A stretch of 64,000 bases of DNA. Source: Rhizophagus irregularis. Lineage: Eukaryota > Glomeromycota > Glomeromycetes > Glomerales > Glomeraceae. The stretch's first letter is position 1. Each line of letters starts with the position of its first letter. The stretch covers positions 3,934,501-3,998,500 of the forward strand of contig NC_089442.1 in NCBI RefSeq assembly GCF_026210795.1, written 5' to 3'. Of the stretch, positions 12,422 to 24,439 are shown one piece after another. The notes under the pieces are model-generated. The model did not search any database and was not told the origin of the DNA. It worked only from the letters and a program-made list of their open reading frames with translations. The translations under genes were made by a program, and so were the position numbers.

Positions 12422-12783
12422 CTTGATTGAATTATTTCTCTAAATTAATGAAATTAAATTGCATTTTATACTGGTTTTTTTTTATAATTGAATTTTGAGT
12501 ATGAAATTCACGGAATTCTTGCATTTTTTTAGGTTAATTACTTTTTTTTTTTTGGAATAAAAAAAAATTTAAAAAAGGTTAATAAATTTAAGAAAAAATT
12601 TCTTTAATTCATTGTTTCTAGTTTATTCCTAATAAAGCTTTTATTAAAAAATTTTTTCAAGCATGTTTTTTATCTTTGAATGAAATTTTATATTATAATT
12701 TTACTTTTAAAATACGCCATTTTTCACACGATTAATCGATAAGGTCATGTATGCATAGAATAATGCGTAGAATGCAAGAATCC

Positions 12784-12841
12784 CTTATTTCTATAATGAG
12801 TAAGTATTTGTTCCAAAAGTCCCAAAAGTGTTATTAAATGA
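12784..12841 (-). promoter_or_regulatory. Conserved upstream motif, copy B
   Basis: The core on the plus strand, CTTATTTCTATAATGAGTAAG (12784-12804), is followed by CCAAAAGTGTTATTAAATGA, ending at 12841. The second block is shared with copies C and D. It lies about 360 bp 5' of the copy B start codon. Confidence 0.5.
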
Positions 12842-13685
12842 GGCAGATTGCCTCCTAATATTTAATTGTGTTACAATTGTGTACTACCTGAATCATTTAG
12901 ATAAGGGTTTTAAGTAAATTCGGATAAAATGATGGCAATTACTAATATAAACTAATTGGAATACAAAACGTAACCTGCGGGAATATTTCAATATTAAGTA
13001 TTAAATGAAATTTGTTAAAGTCCGAATAAAGTTAATGTTGAAGATATCATCTTATTCAGCATGTTTATAAGTTATCCGGTTTCAAAACTTGTTGATGGTA
13101 ATACAAGCTTCACTAACGTGTACGGAGATATATAGGAAAATTCCGAAGAGGATGAGTCATTTTTCATTTGTAAAGTGGGACAAGAAAAATTTGGAGAAAA
13201 CCTGATCATTTGATCAGCTTGGTGTTTTACATTCACATGATCGTTTGGATATGACAATGATTTTTTTTTAAATTTATATAACAGATATTAAGAACCTTTA
13301 TACCCATCTTGCATTCAGAATATTGTTGTTTTGTTAAGTTTCAAGTTTCTGAACATATCGGGAGAAAATATGATAAATTTGAATTTCGCGTAAATGATAA
13401 TACAATGAAACAATGTGGCCGATTAATATTTAAAAAGTAATTTTACGGCCATGATTTTAATAAAAACCGATAAAAATATTTACTAACATCTTAATTTAAA
13501 TATTGAAAGTTATCGATTATTATTTAACGCAAGAAATCTTATTAACATAAAGAAAAAAAATTTTTGAAAATTTTTTGAAAAGTAGCATTTGTAACTTAAT
13601 ACATAAAATAGATAATGACAAAAAAATTATAAAGCTCGCTCGTTTACAATGATCCGATAAACAGGTTACGAAAGAGAATTAAAAC
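12842..13685. other. Non-coding gap between copies B and C
   Basis: AT-rich DNA holding the far upstream flank of copy B and the downstream flank of copy C. A weak 61-codon open frame on the minus strand (13257-13072) lacks an ATG start and shows no recognisable motif. Confidence 0.4.
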
Positions 13686-14743
13686 TCAGATCAATGACCG
13701 CTCACGTAAATTTCTGTGTAATTCACTTAATTTTATTGTTAGAAATTGTAACCCATATCGATCATGTGGTATATCTCTCCAGATTCTTAGTTGTTTAAGA
13801 GCTCTAATTGTCTCTTTTTCCAACTCATCTGGGTCCACATAATTTTCTGAATTGGTAGGATTTCTTATAACGTAAGTACCATTTACAAGTTTGTGTTCCC
13901 CTTGACCTTTTACAAGAGTAGCAAGTTCAAGATGTTTTTCGTCATCATTTGGATAATCGACAATACGATCCATTTTCGTTAAGACGCCCACTGTACGTTG
14001 ACCAGTAGGATCTGCTTCACGCGCAAGACGATATGCGCATTGTGTATCTATTCCAGAAGTTGCTTGAAATACAGGCATCAAAATTGTCGTTTCTTTTTTA
14101 GTATATTCTTTTATTAAAGACAATGCGAAATTTTCGTAGCTTTCATCATTTCTTACAACTCCTACGTGTAATTTTACCGAGTATTAAATTTTTGAATTTC
14201 ACTCCACCATTTACTTTTTCTATTTACCTGGCAAGTCGATTATGGATAAACTGTATATCTGGTCTGGACCGCTGATTGTAACACATACAGCATTTTTTGT
14301 AAAAGCTAACTCATCAGAATCAGGTGGCAATCGTGTATTTTGAACATCTGAAATACTCGGATTTTTTATATAACGTTGAGCTTCACACAATTTTTCTTCA
14401 ATTTCTTCCTCATCAAATTCAGTTATAATAGCAAACTCGACTTCCCTTGGAGATACCGGTTGATGATTTTCGTCTTCTATATAACTTAAAGAGATTTTAC
14501 GTAACGGCTCCTCAGCTTGTAACAAATGAATTTCAACTATACTAAGTGTGCGTATCCTTTTTATATTGATTGTATAAGGAATAAATTTTTATTTGTAAAA
14601 AAATAAATAAATAATAAAATTTTTTCTTACCCTGTCAATGGTAAACCGCCAGTTAAACGTTTTAAAACAGAACTTTTGCCACTCGATTGATCACCAAACA
14701 TAACGATTGTTGGTATATTTTCTTCAAGTCCCATCTCGCACAT
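13686..14743 (-). pseudogene. Degenerate dynamin-like copy (copy C)
   Basis: Three segments align with the exons of the other copies: about 14743-14633, 14569-14228 and 14153-13686. GTPase motifs survive (FGDQSSGKSS, DLPG, TKMD), but both ends are damaged. The usual N-terminus (LNSPLAET and the following helix) is missing: the frame upstream of MCEMGLEEN runs into a stop. The C-terminus ends at RERSLI, about 30 residues before the point where B and D gain their membrane tail. Splice junctions still look usable, so a short GTPase fragment could be made from the internal ATG at 14743, but decay is more likely. The start of exon 2 resembles copy E rather than A, B or D. Confidence 0.65.
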
Positions 14744-14922
14744 AATGTCAACAATCTTTTGGATTAGATACTCTTGAAAAATTTAGAGGGAGAAAAAAAT
14801 CGCTAATGAAGAAAATTAAGCTATACTTATAGTCAATTCTTTTTTTGCAATGAGCACGGGTTTGATTATTCTAATCCTAATACGGGTTTGATTTATCAAA
14901 TGATTATCTATAAGGCTAAAGG

Positions 14923-14979
14923 CTTGTTTCTATAATGAGTAAACTCAATAATGATTATTCCAAAAGTGTTATTAAATGA
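14923..14979 (-). promoter_or_regulatory. Conserved upstream motif, copy C
   Basis: The core on the plus strand, CTTGTTTCTATAATGAGTAA, is followed by TTCCAAAAGTGTTATTAAAT (from 14958). It lies about 180 bp 5' of the first usable ATG of copy C. It has survived although the gene is damaged. Confidence 0.45.
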
Positions 14980-15955
14980 ACGGATGTCGAAAAGTGATCT
15001 TCGGTTAGGAAGATAACGGAATGGACATATGACTTCGAATTATATTTTAATGAATTAATTAAACATGTAAAAAGAAAATTCGAGAACAAATTTTAAAATT
15101 GAATAAGAACAGAGAAGCATTCTTGAAGTATTTGTGTGGCATTGGCCATTTGTCGTGTATATAAATTGCATTTGATTCCTAACATTTAAGAAATAGGCAA
15201 AAAATAAATATTAATTTATCGTATATACTCCTGTATTGTAGCATGTTAGTGTTTATTTAATCCGATTATGATATTAAATATAGTATGGTAAATTATTAAC
15301 ATTCAAATATTTATTATTTTGATAAAAATTGGATTAAAATAGAATGCAAAATTAGTTGTCCAAAATTAAAATTGCTTGAGAAAAATTAATTGTCTCCAAG
15401 CTTAAAATTACCAGATATTTTACTTACTTATTTTAGAACGTCTAGAAGGACAAATCACTAGGTATGTTGGATATATGATGTTCAGAAGGCGTGTAGCTTA
15501 TAAGTATACTATCATGTGGAGTGATCTAAATTTTTAATCTTACTGAGGGTTGGTAAATTCAAATAATTCTAACAATTTAGATTTTGAAGATAATGATTTA
15601 GGTTTGTTTGCGTTCTGAATGTAATTAACCAAATACACATTGGCCAAATATGAAAGCATATAACTTATTATAAATATGAATTATCGGAAATCATTTTATA
15701 ATCGACTTAAAAAATACAGTTTTTAAAGAAATAGAAATGTGTGAAGAAAAAAAAAATTGTTGAAAAATTATAATTGCCCAATATCATTTATAAGAACTTT
15801 TGAATGTAAAAAATTAGTTCCTGAATCATAGCTACAGAGAATGAAGCTTAGTGGCGCAGCAATTTATAACTAATTATTCTACTCTCGCGTAATATCTCTT
15901 AAACCTATATATAAAAGCTTATAAATAAAGCAAATGAATGACTTTTACATATACT
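14980..15955. other. Non-coding region between copy C and the radical SAM gene
   Basis: About 1 kb of AT-rich DNA. I see no convincing ORF, RNA gene or repeat. Confidence 0.45.
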
Positions 15956-17578
15956 TTAAAGTTCATTAGCGATTCTCATCATTTCTCTCCATTCGCCTTT
16001 TGTAAATGTTGGACTTTCTACTACATGTGGTATACCTTCACTAATTCGTTCTTTAGGCAATTCACTATCCAAATCCACACTACTTAAAGTTTCTTCTTTC
16101 AAACCCAATTCTTCCTTTCTTCTTTCCAACTCAGTACCTCTCAATAACATTAAAGGCCAAGCAACAACTTTTTCAGCACCTAAAGTTTTAGCGAATTCAA
16201 TACTTTCTTTAAAACTCTCAACAGTCTGATGTGGTAATCCATAGATCAAAGAAATTTCAAATTTAATATTATTTTTTCTTAATAATGATGAATTTTCTTT
16301 AACAGAATTTAAATTATTCATTCGTTGAATAACTAATGATTCTTTTTTAATAATACTTTGTACTCCAAATTCTAATTGAATATTTGCATTTAATTCATTA
16401 ACTAGCACTGAACATTTTTCAATAAATTGTGGTTTGATCATTTCAAAACGAGTTTGTAATGATAGTTTTCCTTTATATTTATATTTTATTAAATTATCTA
16501 ACGTTGATAAATAATTTGGACCGGAATTAAACGTGGGATCGAGAACTGCTATGTCGTTTACCGGTGAAGAAGTTATTTCTTGGATTTCAGAAAGAGTTCG
16601 TGGCGGGGAAAGTGCTTGTCTATTTGTATAAGTATCACGATGTTGACAAAATGTGCATTTGAATGGACATCCACGTTGTGTTTCCCATCTAATAAATGAT
16701 CGATTACTTAAGGGAATAATGGGTGAATTCACCAATTTGCTTTGAGAAACATTATTATCTAAACTAGAAGCGTTCTCTAAAGTTTCAACGGGTAAGAAAG
16801 GAGAAGGAAGAGATTCCATATCTACGGCGGCTTGTATTCCCAAATCAGGATGTCCTCGTTGATGTAATCCTTTAATTTTATGCAAAAGCATAGTCGGATT
16901 TGAAATATTTGATGATGTAGTGGATATAGGTCGTAAAAAACATTGTTGATGTGTTGCGAATTGGTATGATGAGGTCATATTGCCCGAACTTGTGACGTGA
17001 GTTGAAAGTGTTTCTACAACCTTAGAAACCGCTTTTTCGGCATATCCACGAATAAACAAGTCAGCGTCTGGATAATGACCTTCTAATGTATTAATTGGCG
17101 CATAGGATATCTATCGTGCATAAAAAAAGATTAATAATTTACATAAAAATAAAAATTAGTTAATATTATTTCTTACCTGAGGACCTCCTAATAAAATTAA
17201 CGGTTTACGAAGATAATCAATCATAATTCGTCCTTCTCCTCTTCCTTTTCCAGAAAATCCAATCGATATGTAATCTCTCTCTTTAATTCTCTTTCTAAGT
17301 TTTTTTAAGATTAATTGAGTATGTAATTCATTCCAAATATATACACCAAAAGCAATTAAATCCGGTTCATCGTATATTAAATTCTTTACAACATTCTCAC
17401 TAAATTCTTCTACGTCCGGACAATATTTAACAGAATATCGATGATCATTTAAAAATGTTAGTTGATTCGAATTATATTTCTGTAAAGTGGCAAGTATAGA
17501 TGCGTGTCCTAAATTTGTTAATGGATCTTTTGGACGTATCCAATCCAATGACACTAATGCTAATCTTATTTTTCGCAT
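15956..17578 (-). CDS. B12-binding-domain radical SAM protein
   Basis: Two exons (17578-17177 and 17110-15956) give 518 aa. Residues 1-165 form a cobalamin-binding-type Rossmann domain: ALVSLDW, then DLIAFGVYIWNE, then PLILLGGPQISYAP and DADLFIRGYAE, the usual pattern for this architecture. A radical SAM domain follows: RWETQRGCPFKCTFCQHR carries the CxxxCxxC motif for the 4Fe-4S cluster, then FEISLIYGLPHQT and EKVVAWPLMLLRGTELE. A Ser-rich insert separates the two domains. The architecture is mainly bacterial and no substrate can be assigned. The gene has an ordinary fungal-type intron, so it is settled in the genome rather than a contaminant. A bacterial origin by transfer is plausible but unproven. 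Confidence 0.82.
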
Positions 17579-19856
17579 TATTAGAAAACTTAATTTTAAC
17601 TTAATTTTAAAAGAGTTTTATGATATGAGTGTAGTTTAAATTATTTAATTAGATTAGATGTTTTGAATGGCGTTAAATGTTTGTGTTTTCGTGTTACTTT
17701 TAAGTTACCTCTTGAACATTCGGTGCAGGAATTCACGTGGAATTGGGAATTAAAAATTTTCGGTAACATGACTTGACTTTATTTATCTCTTTATTTCGTT
17801 AATTTGCTTATCATCTGAAATATCATCTGAAATCTAAAGTTGAATTGGTCCTTATTTGTCGCGATTGTGTGTCAATTTACACGCTAATTTCACGTGCAGG
17901 GATAATTTCATAATAAATCTTCAAATAATTCCACACAATTTTCACACAATTTCCTTCCGCGCCTATTAATTAACTAATAATCTGGGCACAATTAAAACGC
18001 AATTCCCATAATATGCATAATATGCGGGCTGCGGCATTTACTATTTAGTAACGGGAGAAATCATTCTGTAGCTTATCCTAATAAAAGTTAGGTGAAATTA
18101 TCACATGTAATATGCAAAATCGTGACACCGCCACAAAAACATCAATATGTATATATATATTCGTCCCTGTTCACGTGTCATAGCTTAACTTCTGCGTGGG
18201 ACAGGAAAGTCACGTTATCGAAAATTTTGATAAATATCACGTTTCTTATCATTTGCGTTTCTGTAAATATTTCTCTCCTGTTTTTCTTACGCAATACACT
18301 CGATTTTTAACTAACCGACGATTCTTCAGATTTAATATACCCAAGTTTTTCTGATCTTTTAGCATATGCATACCAAGTTTACCAACATAAAATTTCTAGT
18401 TGTTTTTTTTGATATAATTGTGTTAAATCTTGTGATGTGGACTTTCCTCAGCGTCATTCATTACTTTTGATGGATTCTTCCAATAGGCACGGATAGTTCT
18501 AAATAACCTGAAACCATGCTCGCGGATGATACTTGGAGACGATTGGCTTATTGTCTTTATGATCGTCTCTTTATGATCGAGCTTGTGTATTATTATTTGT
18601 AAAGAATCATCATCATCATATCGTTTGTGAAGTCGTTGCTAATATAACTTACCGTGTAATGGGTTCAGCCTCTTATCCGGCAAGTTCCTTTCTGTAAGTG
18701 TTCGTTGCCCATGAGCGCCATCTCTCGCCAATCCTAGTGAATTCATGATAGTTTCCGGAGGAAAGCGCAGATTTTCCTTTTCATTGGGTATGGGAAATAA
18801 GAGCACGAAAGAGGCTAAAGCAAATAGAAATAGTCCGAAATTTATTGGTCGAAGTAATGAGAATCCCGAAATTTAAACAAATTAAGACATACTCTCTTGT
18901 TTTTATCTCTTTTCTACTAATTTCATTAACCACCATATTCGGTTTTGGATTAGAATGGTAAAAAATATCTTGGCAACAATCCGTCACTAACCTGATACAC
19001 TAGATCTCAGATCTTCATTATTATAATATAATGATAATTTGTCGACTACAAATTAAGATTTATCCCTAGATTATCCTGCATCAATGTGAGCACGCGTTCA
19101 TACGATCAAAATATGATCAATGAATGCTTCATTGACTCCTCAATTACCCAATTACCCACATATAAAAATATCTGGCAGAACTAAACTGTTAGAGCATTAA
19201 ATACCCTAAGCTTTATTTAAATGGTCAATAAAAAAATAAATTACATAGTTCAAGGTCTAAGCCCGAGATACATAGTTATGCTTCTATACTAAATATGTTT
19301 TTTAAAAAATTTTGTCCACGCTTCTTGATTGCGCTAACGGGCATACTATCCCTTAATAAAACAGCGGTCTCCTCTTCATGCCTTACGCAATTCGGTTGAG
19401 TCCTTAAGTAGCGAGATGCAGTATTTGGTCTCACTTTGTGTCTCAAATACGAATTCCAGTCTATGATATTTTCACAATAATTGAGTTAATAATTTTTGAA
19501 TTGGCATGAGAAACAAAACATCACATCTAAAATATTCTTTCACTATTGTGACAATACTAAATAGTCCAAATCGACATATCTATCAGATAACCAATAATTT
19601 AGTATATTACGAGAATAATTTTCGTTATGTTATGAAATAAGAGGCGTTACTTACATCACATAAACTTTTACTTTGTACTAAGTTCAGAACAATCCATTCC
19701 CCGGTTTGTTCAATTATTTCTTCAAGGAAGAAATATTGTTTGCTGAAAATTGGTACTTTCGAGAAGACTGACAGCAGTATGTAAGATAGAAGAAATGTAC
19801 TCGCAACACATAGCCTATTACTGCCTACACCATATTTTTATCCTGCGTAGAATATC
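17579..19856. other. Long non-coding stretch with one small open frame
   Basis: About 2.3 kb without a convincing gene. One 35-codon frame on the minus strand (18746-18639) starts with ATG and reads GLARDGAHGQRTLTERN. Its base composition is less AT-rich than its surroundings, but it matches nothing I recognise. A 10-bp direct duplication (TTTATGATCG) lies near 18570. The rest is featureless AT-rich DNA. Confidence 0.35.
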
Positions 19857-20694
19857 GTAGGTACTAAACATGGGGCCCGAAACCGAAACCTCCCGAAACC
19901 CTTTAGGTTTCGGTATATACCGAAACTTAGTTTCGGGATGGGTGTTTTTTTCCCGAAACTCGAAACCCGAAACTGACCCGAAATTCCCGAAACTTTTATA
20001 TACCGAAATATAACCGAAACCTATTAATTTACTTAATTAATTTTTATTAAAATAACTAAAATTATAACAATATTGAATTACTATCTGACATTTTATTAAA
20101 AAGACTTCTCAATTAAGTCCAAACATTTTTATTTTTATTTTTTATTTTTATGTTATAGATAGACTGTCATACAAGAGATTTAAGACATTACATAATAAAA
20201 TATGAATACTAATCAAAATATATAATTGTATGAAACTCCCACTTGAGAAGCCGCCCACCTTTTCAGTTATTCCCAAGACGAGAAGGCATGGCCTGCTAGT
20301 CCATAACATAGTAAGGGGTAGAAACTATACTAGGGAAGTGATATCTATATTAAAAGAAGAATGAAAATTAATAAAATTAAAAGAAAAACTATATCAGGTG
20401 AATTAATGTGAGACAGCCAAAGGCTTGAATGTAAAAAGTAAAGATGGTTATCAAACACGATATATTGAATATCGATCTATTAATTATTTAAATTGCCACG
20501 TGATTATCCAATCAACGAGTTTCTGGATATCGGGATTAGTTTCGAGATAACTGAAATTAGTTTCGGGTTTCGGGATTTATTTAGGGTTTCGGAACTTGTT
20601 TAGGGTTTCGGGTGAGGTTTCGATTCGTATATTCCGAAACCCGAAACTTTCGGAAATCCTCTCAGAGGTTTCGGGCCCCATGTTTAGTAGGTAC
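19857..20694. mobile_element. Non-autonomous hAT-like transposon (MITE-type) with target duplication
   Basis: The element is 19865-20686 (822 bp). Both ends carry the same 20-bp inverted repeat, TAAACATGGGGCCCGAAACC, and both are flanked by the 8-bp direct repeat GTAGGTAC (19857-19864 and 20687-20694). An 8-bp target duplication with short inverted repeats is the signature of the hAT superfamily. The outer roughly 150 bp at each end are full of CCGAAA/TTTCGG repeats in both orientations, probably transposase-binding sites. The AT-rich centre has no transposase ORF, so movement would need a transposase from elsewhere. The intact target duplication and perfect terminal repeats suggest a fairly recent insertion. 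Confidence 0.88.
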
Positions 20695-22077
20695 AGACTA
20701 CAGAGCTTAAATTTCGAAGAACTTTTTACCAGTCTATGTGAGAGTCTGGTACAGAAAAAAAATCAAAAAATTCAGTGTACGCACAGTGAAAAACAATCAT
20801 TAAAAAAAATTAGTGTTACGTTCCTTTTTGGACACATTCAAAAATTATGTTGTAAACTGAATGATCATGTGAAAATTAATTCATAATCTGGGAAATGCCA
20901 TTTGCCGGTCACATTTAATAAATGTTACACAGTAAAAGAAGTGAAATTAAATTAAATTAGCAATATTCGAATAAAAAATTAAATAATAATAATAACACAT
21001 AACTGGGGCTCTTTAAGAAATTTAAGGAATTGAAAATTAAGTTTAGATCCTCAATCATATAAAAATCCTTGCCTGATAACGATCAAAATCCAAAGTGAAA
21101 ACGTAAAATTATTAATACAAATGATTTTGACCGCCTGGTCACACTCGACGTCAAAATTTTTGCATCTTTTCATTACTCTTCATTGTAATTGCCATGAAAC
21201 AATTGAAACATCTTCTACCAAGATTCATTAATTTGTAAGACTTACACTGAGAATTCCAAGCAAATACGGGATTTCATCATATAATAAGTTTTTTAATGTG
21301 ATTATCAATACTCGACTACAAATATATATAGTTTATTTATATTTTCTCCTAACATAAAATTAATCGATATTTCCCCTAGGAAGAGTTTTCTCGTTATATT
21401 AATACAGTATACTATAAACACTCAGATTAACCGATATATGAAGTGGTATATTGTAACTTCATTTATCATTTGTTTAGTATTTCATCATTCTACGACGTAA
21501 TACCTGTAAATATTAAATACGTGTTTTCTACAAAATTCTTTCAATAATCATAATAAGATCTTTATGAATAGATACATTTACTAATATAATAAAAGTAATT
21601 AATTTAAAGAATTCATCTAAAGACATGCTTCAAATTACGGCCGTTTCAACATTGATAAAATTGACATAACAAATCATATCTGATATGGTTTATTAGCTTT
21701 TAACATAGTTTGGCCAAAATAATTTAAATCATATCCTTGCATTAACGAAAATGATTTATATTCAATTCATTAATAAGAACATTATTTCACTTTTTTAGAT
21801 TTAAATGTTGATTGAAGAGTACCTGTTGATAAGGTATTTTGGTAAATTAGTTGAATCATACCGATTCCGGATAATAACTTTCATATTGAAAAAAAAGTGG
21901 AGAGGAAATATCAAAAAAAAAAAATTTAGAACGGAAATTTTTTAAAAATACGAAATATACTAAAAAAAAATATGATTTAATACACATGTACATATAAATA
22001 GTAAAAGTTTTTATAATACTAATAAAAAATAAGATGGTTTTACTCAATAATTAATTCAGCAAATATGCAATTATTTT
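20695..22077. other. Non-coding region downstream of copy D
   Basis: AT-rich DNA with no recognisable gene. A frame at 20596-20886 straddles the transposon border and is not credible. Confidence 0.4.
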
Positions 22078-23426
22078 CTACACAAGGAAAACATTATAAA
22101 AATACATGCAAATCATCGTTCCCATTATTGCAGCAGGTAATGGTATTTGTGTATTCATTATTATACTGGACAAGTAATGTATCATAGGATTTCCATCTGA
22201 TGGTAGTGGAAGTTCATTTAATTTTTCTTGAAATTCAGATCTGCGATCTTCCAAAAACGAACGTACTTTAGGCAATGACCGTTTATGTGCTTTTCTTTGT
22301 AAATAACTTAATTTCATCGTTAGATTTTGTAACCCGAATCGATCAAATGGCACATCTTCCCAGATTATATGTTGTTTAAGTTTTCTGATTGTTTCTTTTT
22401 CCAACTCTTCTGGATCTTCATGAATCTCCGAAACACTAGAAAGATTTCTTATAACATAACTACCATTTACAAGTTGATGTTCACCTTGACCTTTTACAAG
22501 AGTAGCAAGTTCAAGGTGTTTTTCGTCATCACATGGATAATCGACGATACGGTCCATCTTTGTCAGGACGCCTACAGTACGTTGACCGTCCGGATCTGCT
22601 TCACGCGCAAGACGATACGCGCATTGTGTAGCAATATCAGAAGTCGCTTGAAATACTGGGACCAAGATTGTCGTTTCTTTTTTAATATATTCTTTTACCA
22701 AGGATAAAACAAAAACTTCGTTATCTTCATCGCTCCTTGTCACTCCTAAATGAGACGTAAGAAAAAGTTAAATAATGGAATAATAAAAAGTTTTTAATCA
22801 TATTTCACACTCTCCCTCAATTATTTACCTGGTAAGTCGACCATCGATAAATTATATGTCTGACCTGGACCACTGATTGTAACACATACAGCATTTTTTG
22901 TATAAGCTAACTCATCAGAATCAGGTAATCGTGTATTTTCAATATCTGTAATACTTGGATTCTGCACATAACGTTGAGCATCACGCAATTTTAGTTCGAT
23001 ATCTTCCTCATCTAAATCTGTTATAATAGCAAAGTCGACCTCTCTCGGAGTTACCGGTTTACGATTTTTATCTTCTATGTAACGTAAAGAGATTTTATGT
23101 AACGGCTCTTCTCTTTGTAACATACGAATTTTGAAAGGTGCAACTGTACTTTTTGTGGATTCCCTATTATGAAGAATTTTTTTTTTAAAAAAATGAAATA
23201 AAATAAATTATAGTTTTTTTTTTCTTTACCTTGGCAATGATAAACCACCAGTTAACCGTTGTAAAACGGAACTTTTGCCACTTGATTGATCACCAAAAAC
23301 AACAATTGTTGGAGCATTTTCTTCGAATCCATGATAAAATGTTTCGAGTTTCTTTATTTCGCAGAAAATATCGATATATTCTCTTGTTTTAGGAGTTTTT
23401 GTTAATGGAGAGTTTAGTTGAACCAT
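22078..23426 (-). CDS. Short tail-anchored dynamin-like GTPase (copy D)
   Basis: Three exons (23426-23230, 23163-22829, 22745-22078) sum to 1200 nt (399 aa). The layout and intron positions are those of copy B, its closest relative here. G1 is GDQSSGKSS, G3 DLPG, G4 TKMD. The switch-I region reads PRES instead of PRGS, a Gly-to-Glu change at a normally conserved place, though the following Thr is kept. After EKLNELPLPSDGNP the stalk is missing. The protein ends in the hydrophobic tail TQIPLPAAIMGTMICMYFYN and then VFLV. The topology is probably C-terminal tail-anchored with the GTPase domain in the cytosol. Confidence 0.85.
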
Positions 23427-23631
23427 TTCAATTAAATTTTATTAAATTATCTATATTAAAGAAGAAAAAATTCAGTTGTATTTTTGAGCGATGAATTTAT
23501 GGATGATTGGAAAATTTGACTTATCCCTAATACGGGGTTTATTAAAGATTATTTCGATTATTGAATGAAATTACATTTATGTTCATAATTATACTTTAAA
23601 AATGTTTATATACGCGTTCTTTTTCAATCTC

Positions 23632-23686
23632 TTGTTTCCGTAATGAGTAAGTCTATTTCATAAGTTTCAAAACTGTTATTAAATGA
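23632..23686 (-). promoter_or_regulatory. Conserved upstream motif, copy D
   Basis: The core on the plus strand, TTGTTTCCGTAATGAGTAAG, has one TA-to-CG difference from the other copies. It is followed by a block ending AACTGTTATTAAATGA at 23686, matching copies B and C. It lies about 210 bp 5' of the start codon. Confidence 0.5.
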
Positions 23687-24439
23687 ACAGTTAGTGATTT
23701 ACAAAATTTGGTTTAGACTATCTAAAGCGAGAGATTATTAGTAATAAATTATACTGAACTTATGGATAAAATAATTTTTCAACGAATTTTATTTAAAGTA
23801 GACTAAAGAAACGATCAATAACTCATATGATGATAATGGTTAAACAATTATTTTTGTATTCATTGAATTCATTGATAATAATATTAGGCATTGGAATATT
23901 ATCATGATTCATGAATTATTTTTAATAAATTTATTAAATGATCTTTTAATGAACATCTTTTTTACTAATGAAGTTGATAATGCGGAAATATGATATTTGA
24001 ATTGCAAGTACTTGAAATTAATTAATTTTAATTAAGGGCGTCTGCGTCTCCCAAATAATAAAATGAGGTAAATTCATGGGAACTCTATATGATTAAAGTT
24101 TGAATAGGGCGAATGATGCATCGAGCACTAACCTTGAATTAATTGTTTTTATTAATGATATGCATTATGACCGTTATAATATTCTTAAAATATGAGAAAT
24201 TTATAATTCGTAATAAGTGATTTTTATGAACGAGGCCACAACTTTAATGAGATTACTACCGTGTCGACGTAAATTCTATAATTACTGATTAACTAAATTT
24301 TCAACAGAAAAATAATTTTAAAACCTAGTGATAAAATGTGGAGCTTACATTTGTTTTTTAGACATAACAGTTGGCATAAATACATAAAACAAATGATAAT
24401 AAAAAATTATCTGTGCTTCAAATTGTAATATGCCCCGAA
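23687..24439. other. Non-coding gap between copies D and E
   Basis: AT-rich, with no convincing ORF or RNA gene. It holds the downstream flank of copy E. Confidence 0.4.

Noticed and set aside
13072-13257. 61-codon minus-strand frame between dynamin copies B and C
   Set aside because: No ATG start and no recognisable motif.
18639-18746. Small minus-strand ATG frame with a less AT-rich composition
   Set aside because: Only 35 codons and no homologue known to me; kept as a remark in the intergenic entry only.
20596-20886. 96-codon plus-strand frame
   Set aside because: It runs across the end of the hAT-like element into flanking DNA.
22369-22707. 112-codon plus-strand frame
   Set aside because: Antisense shadow of dynamin copy D exon 3.
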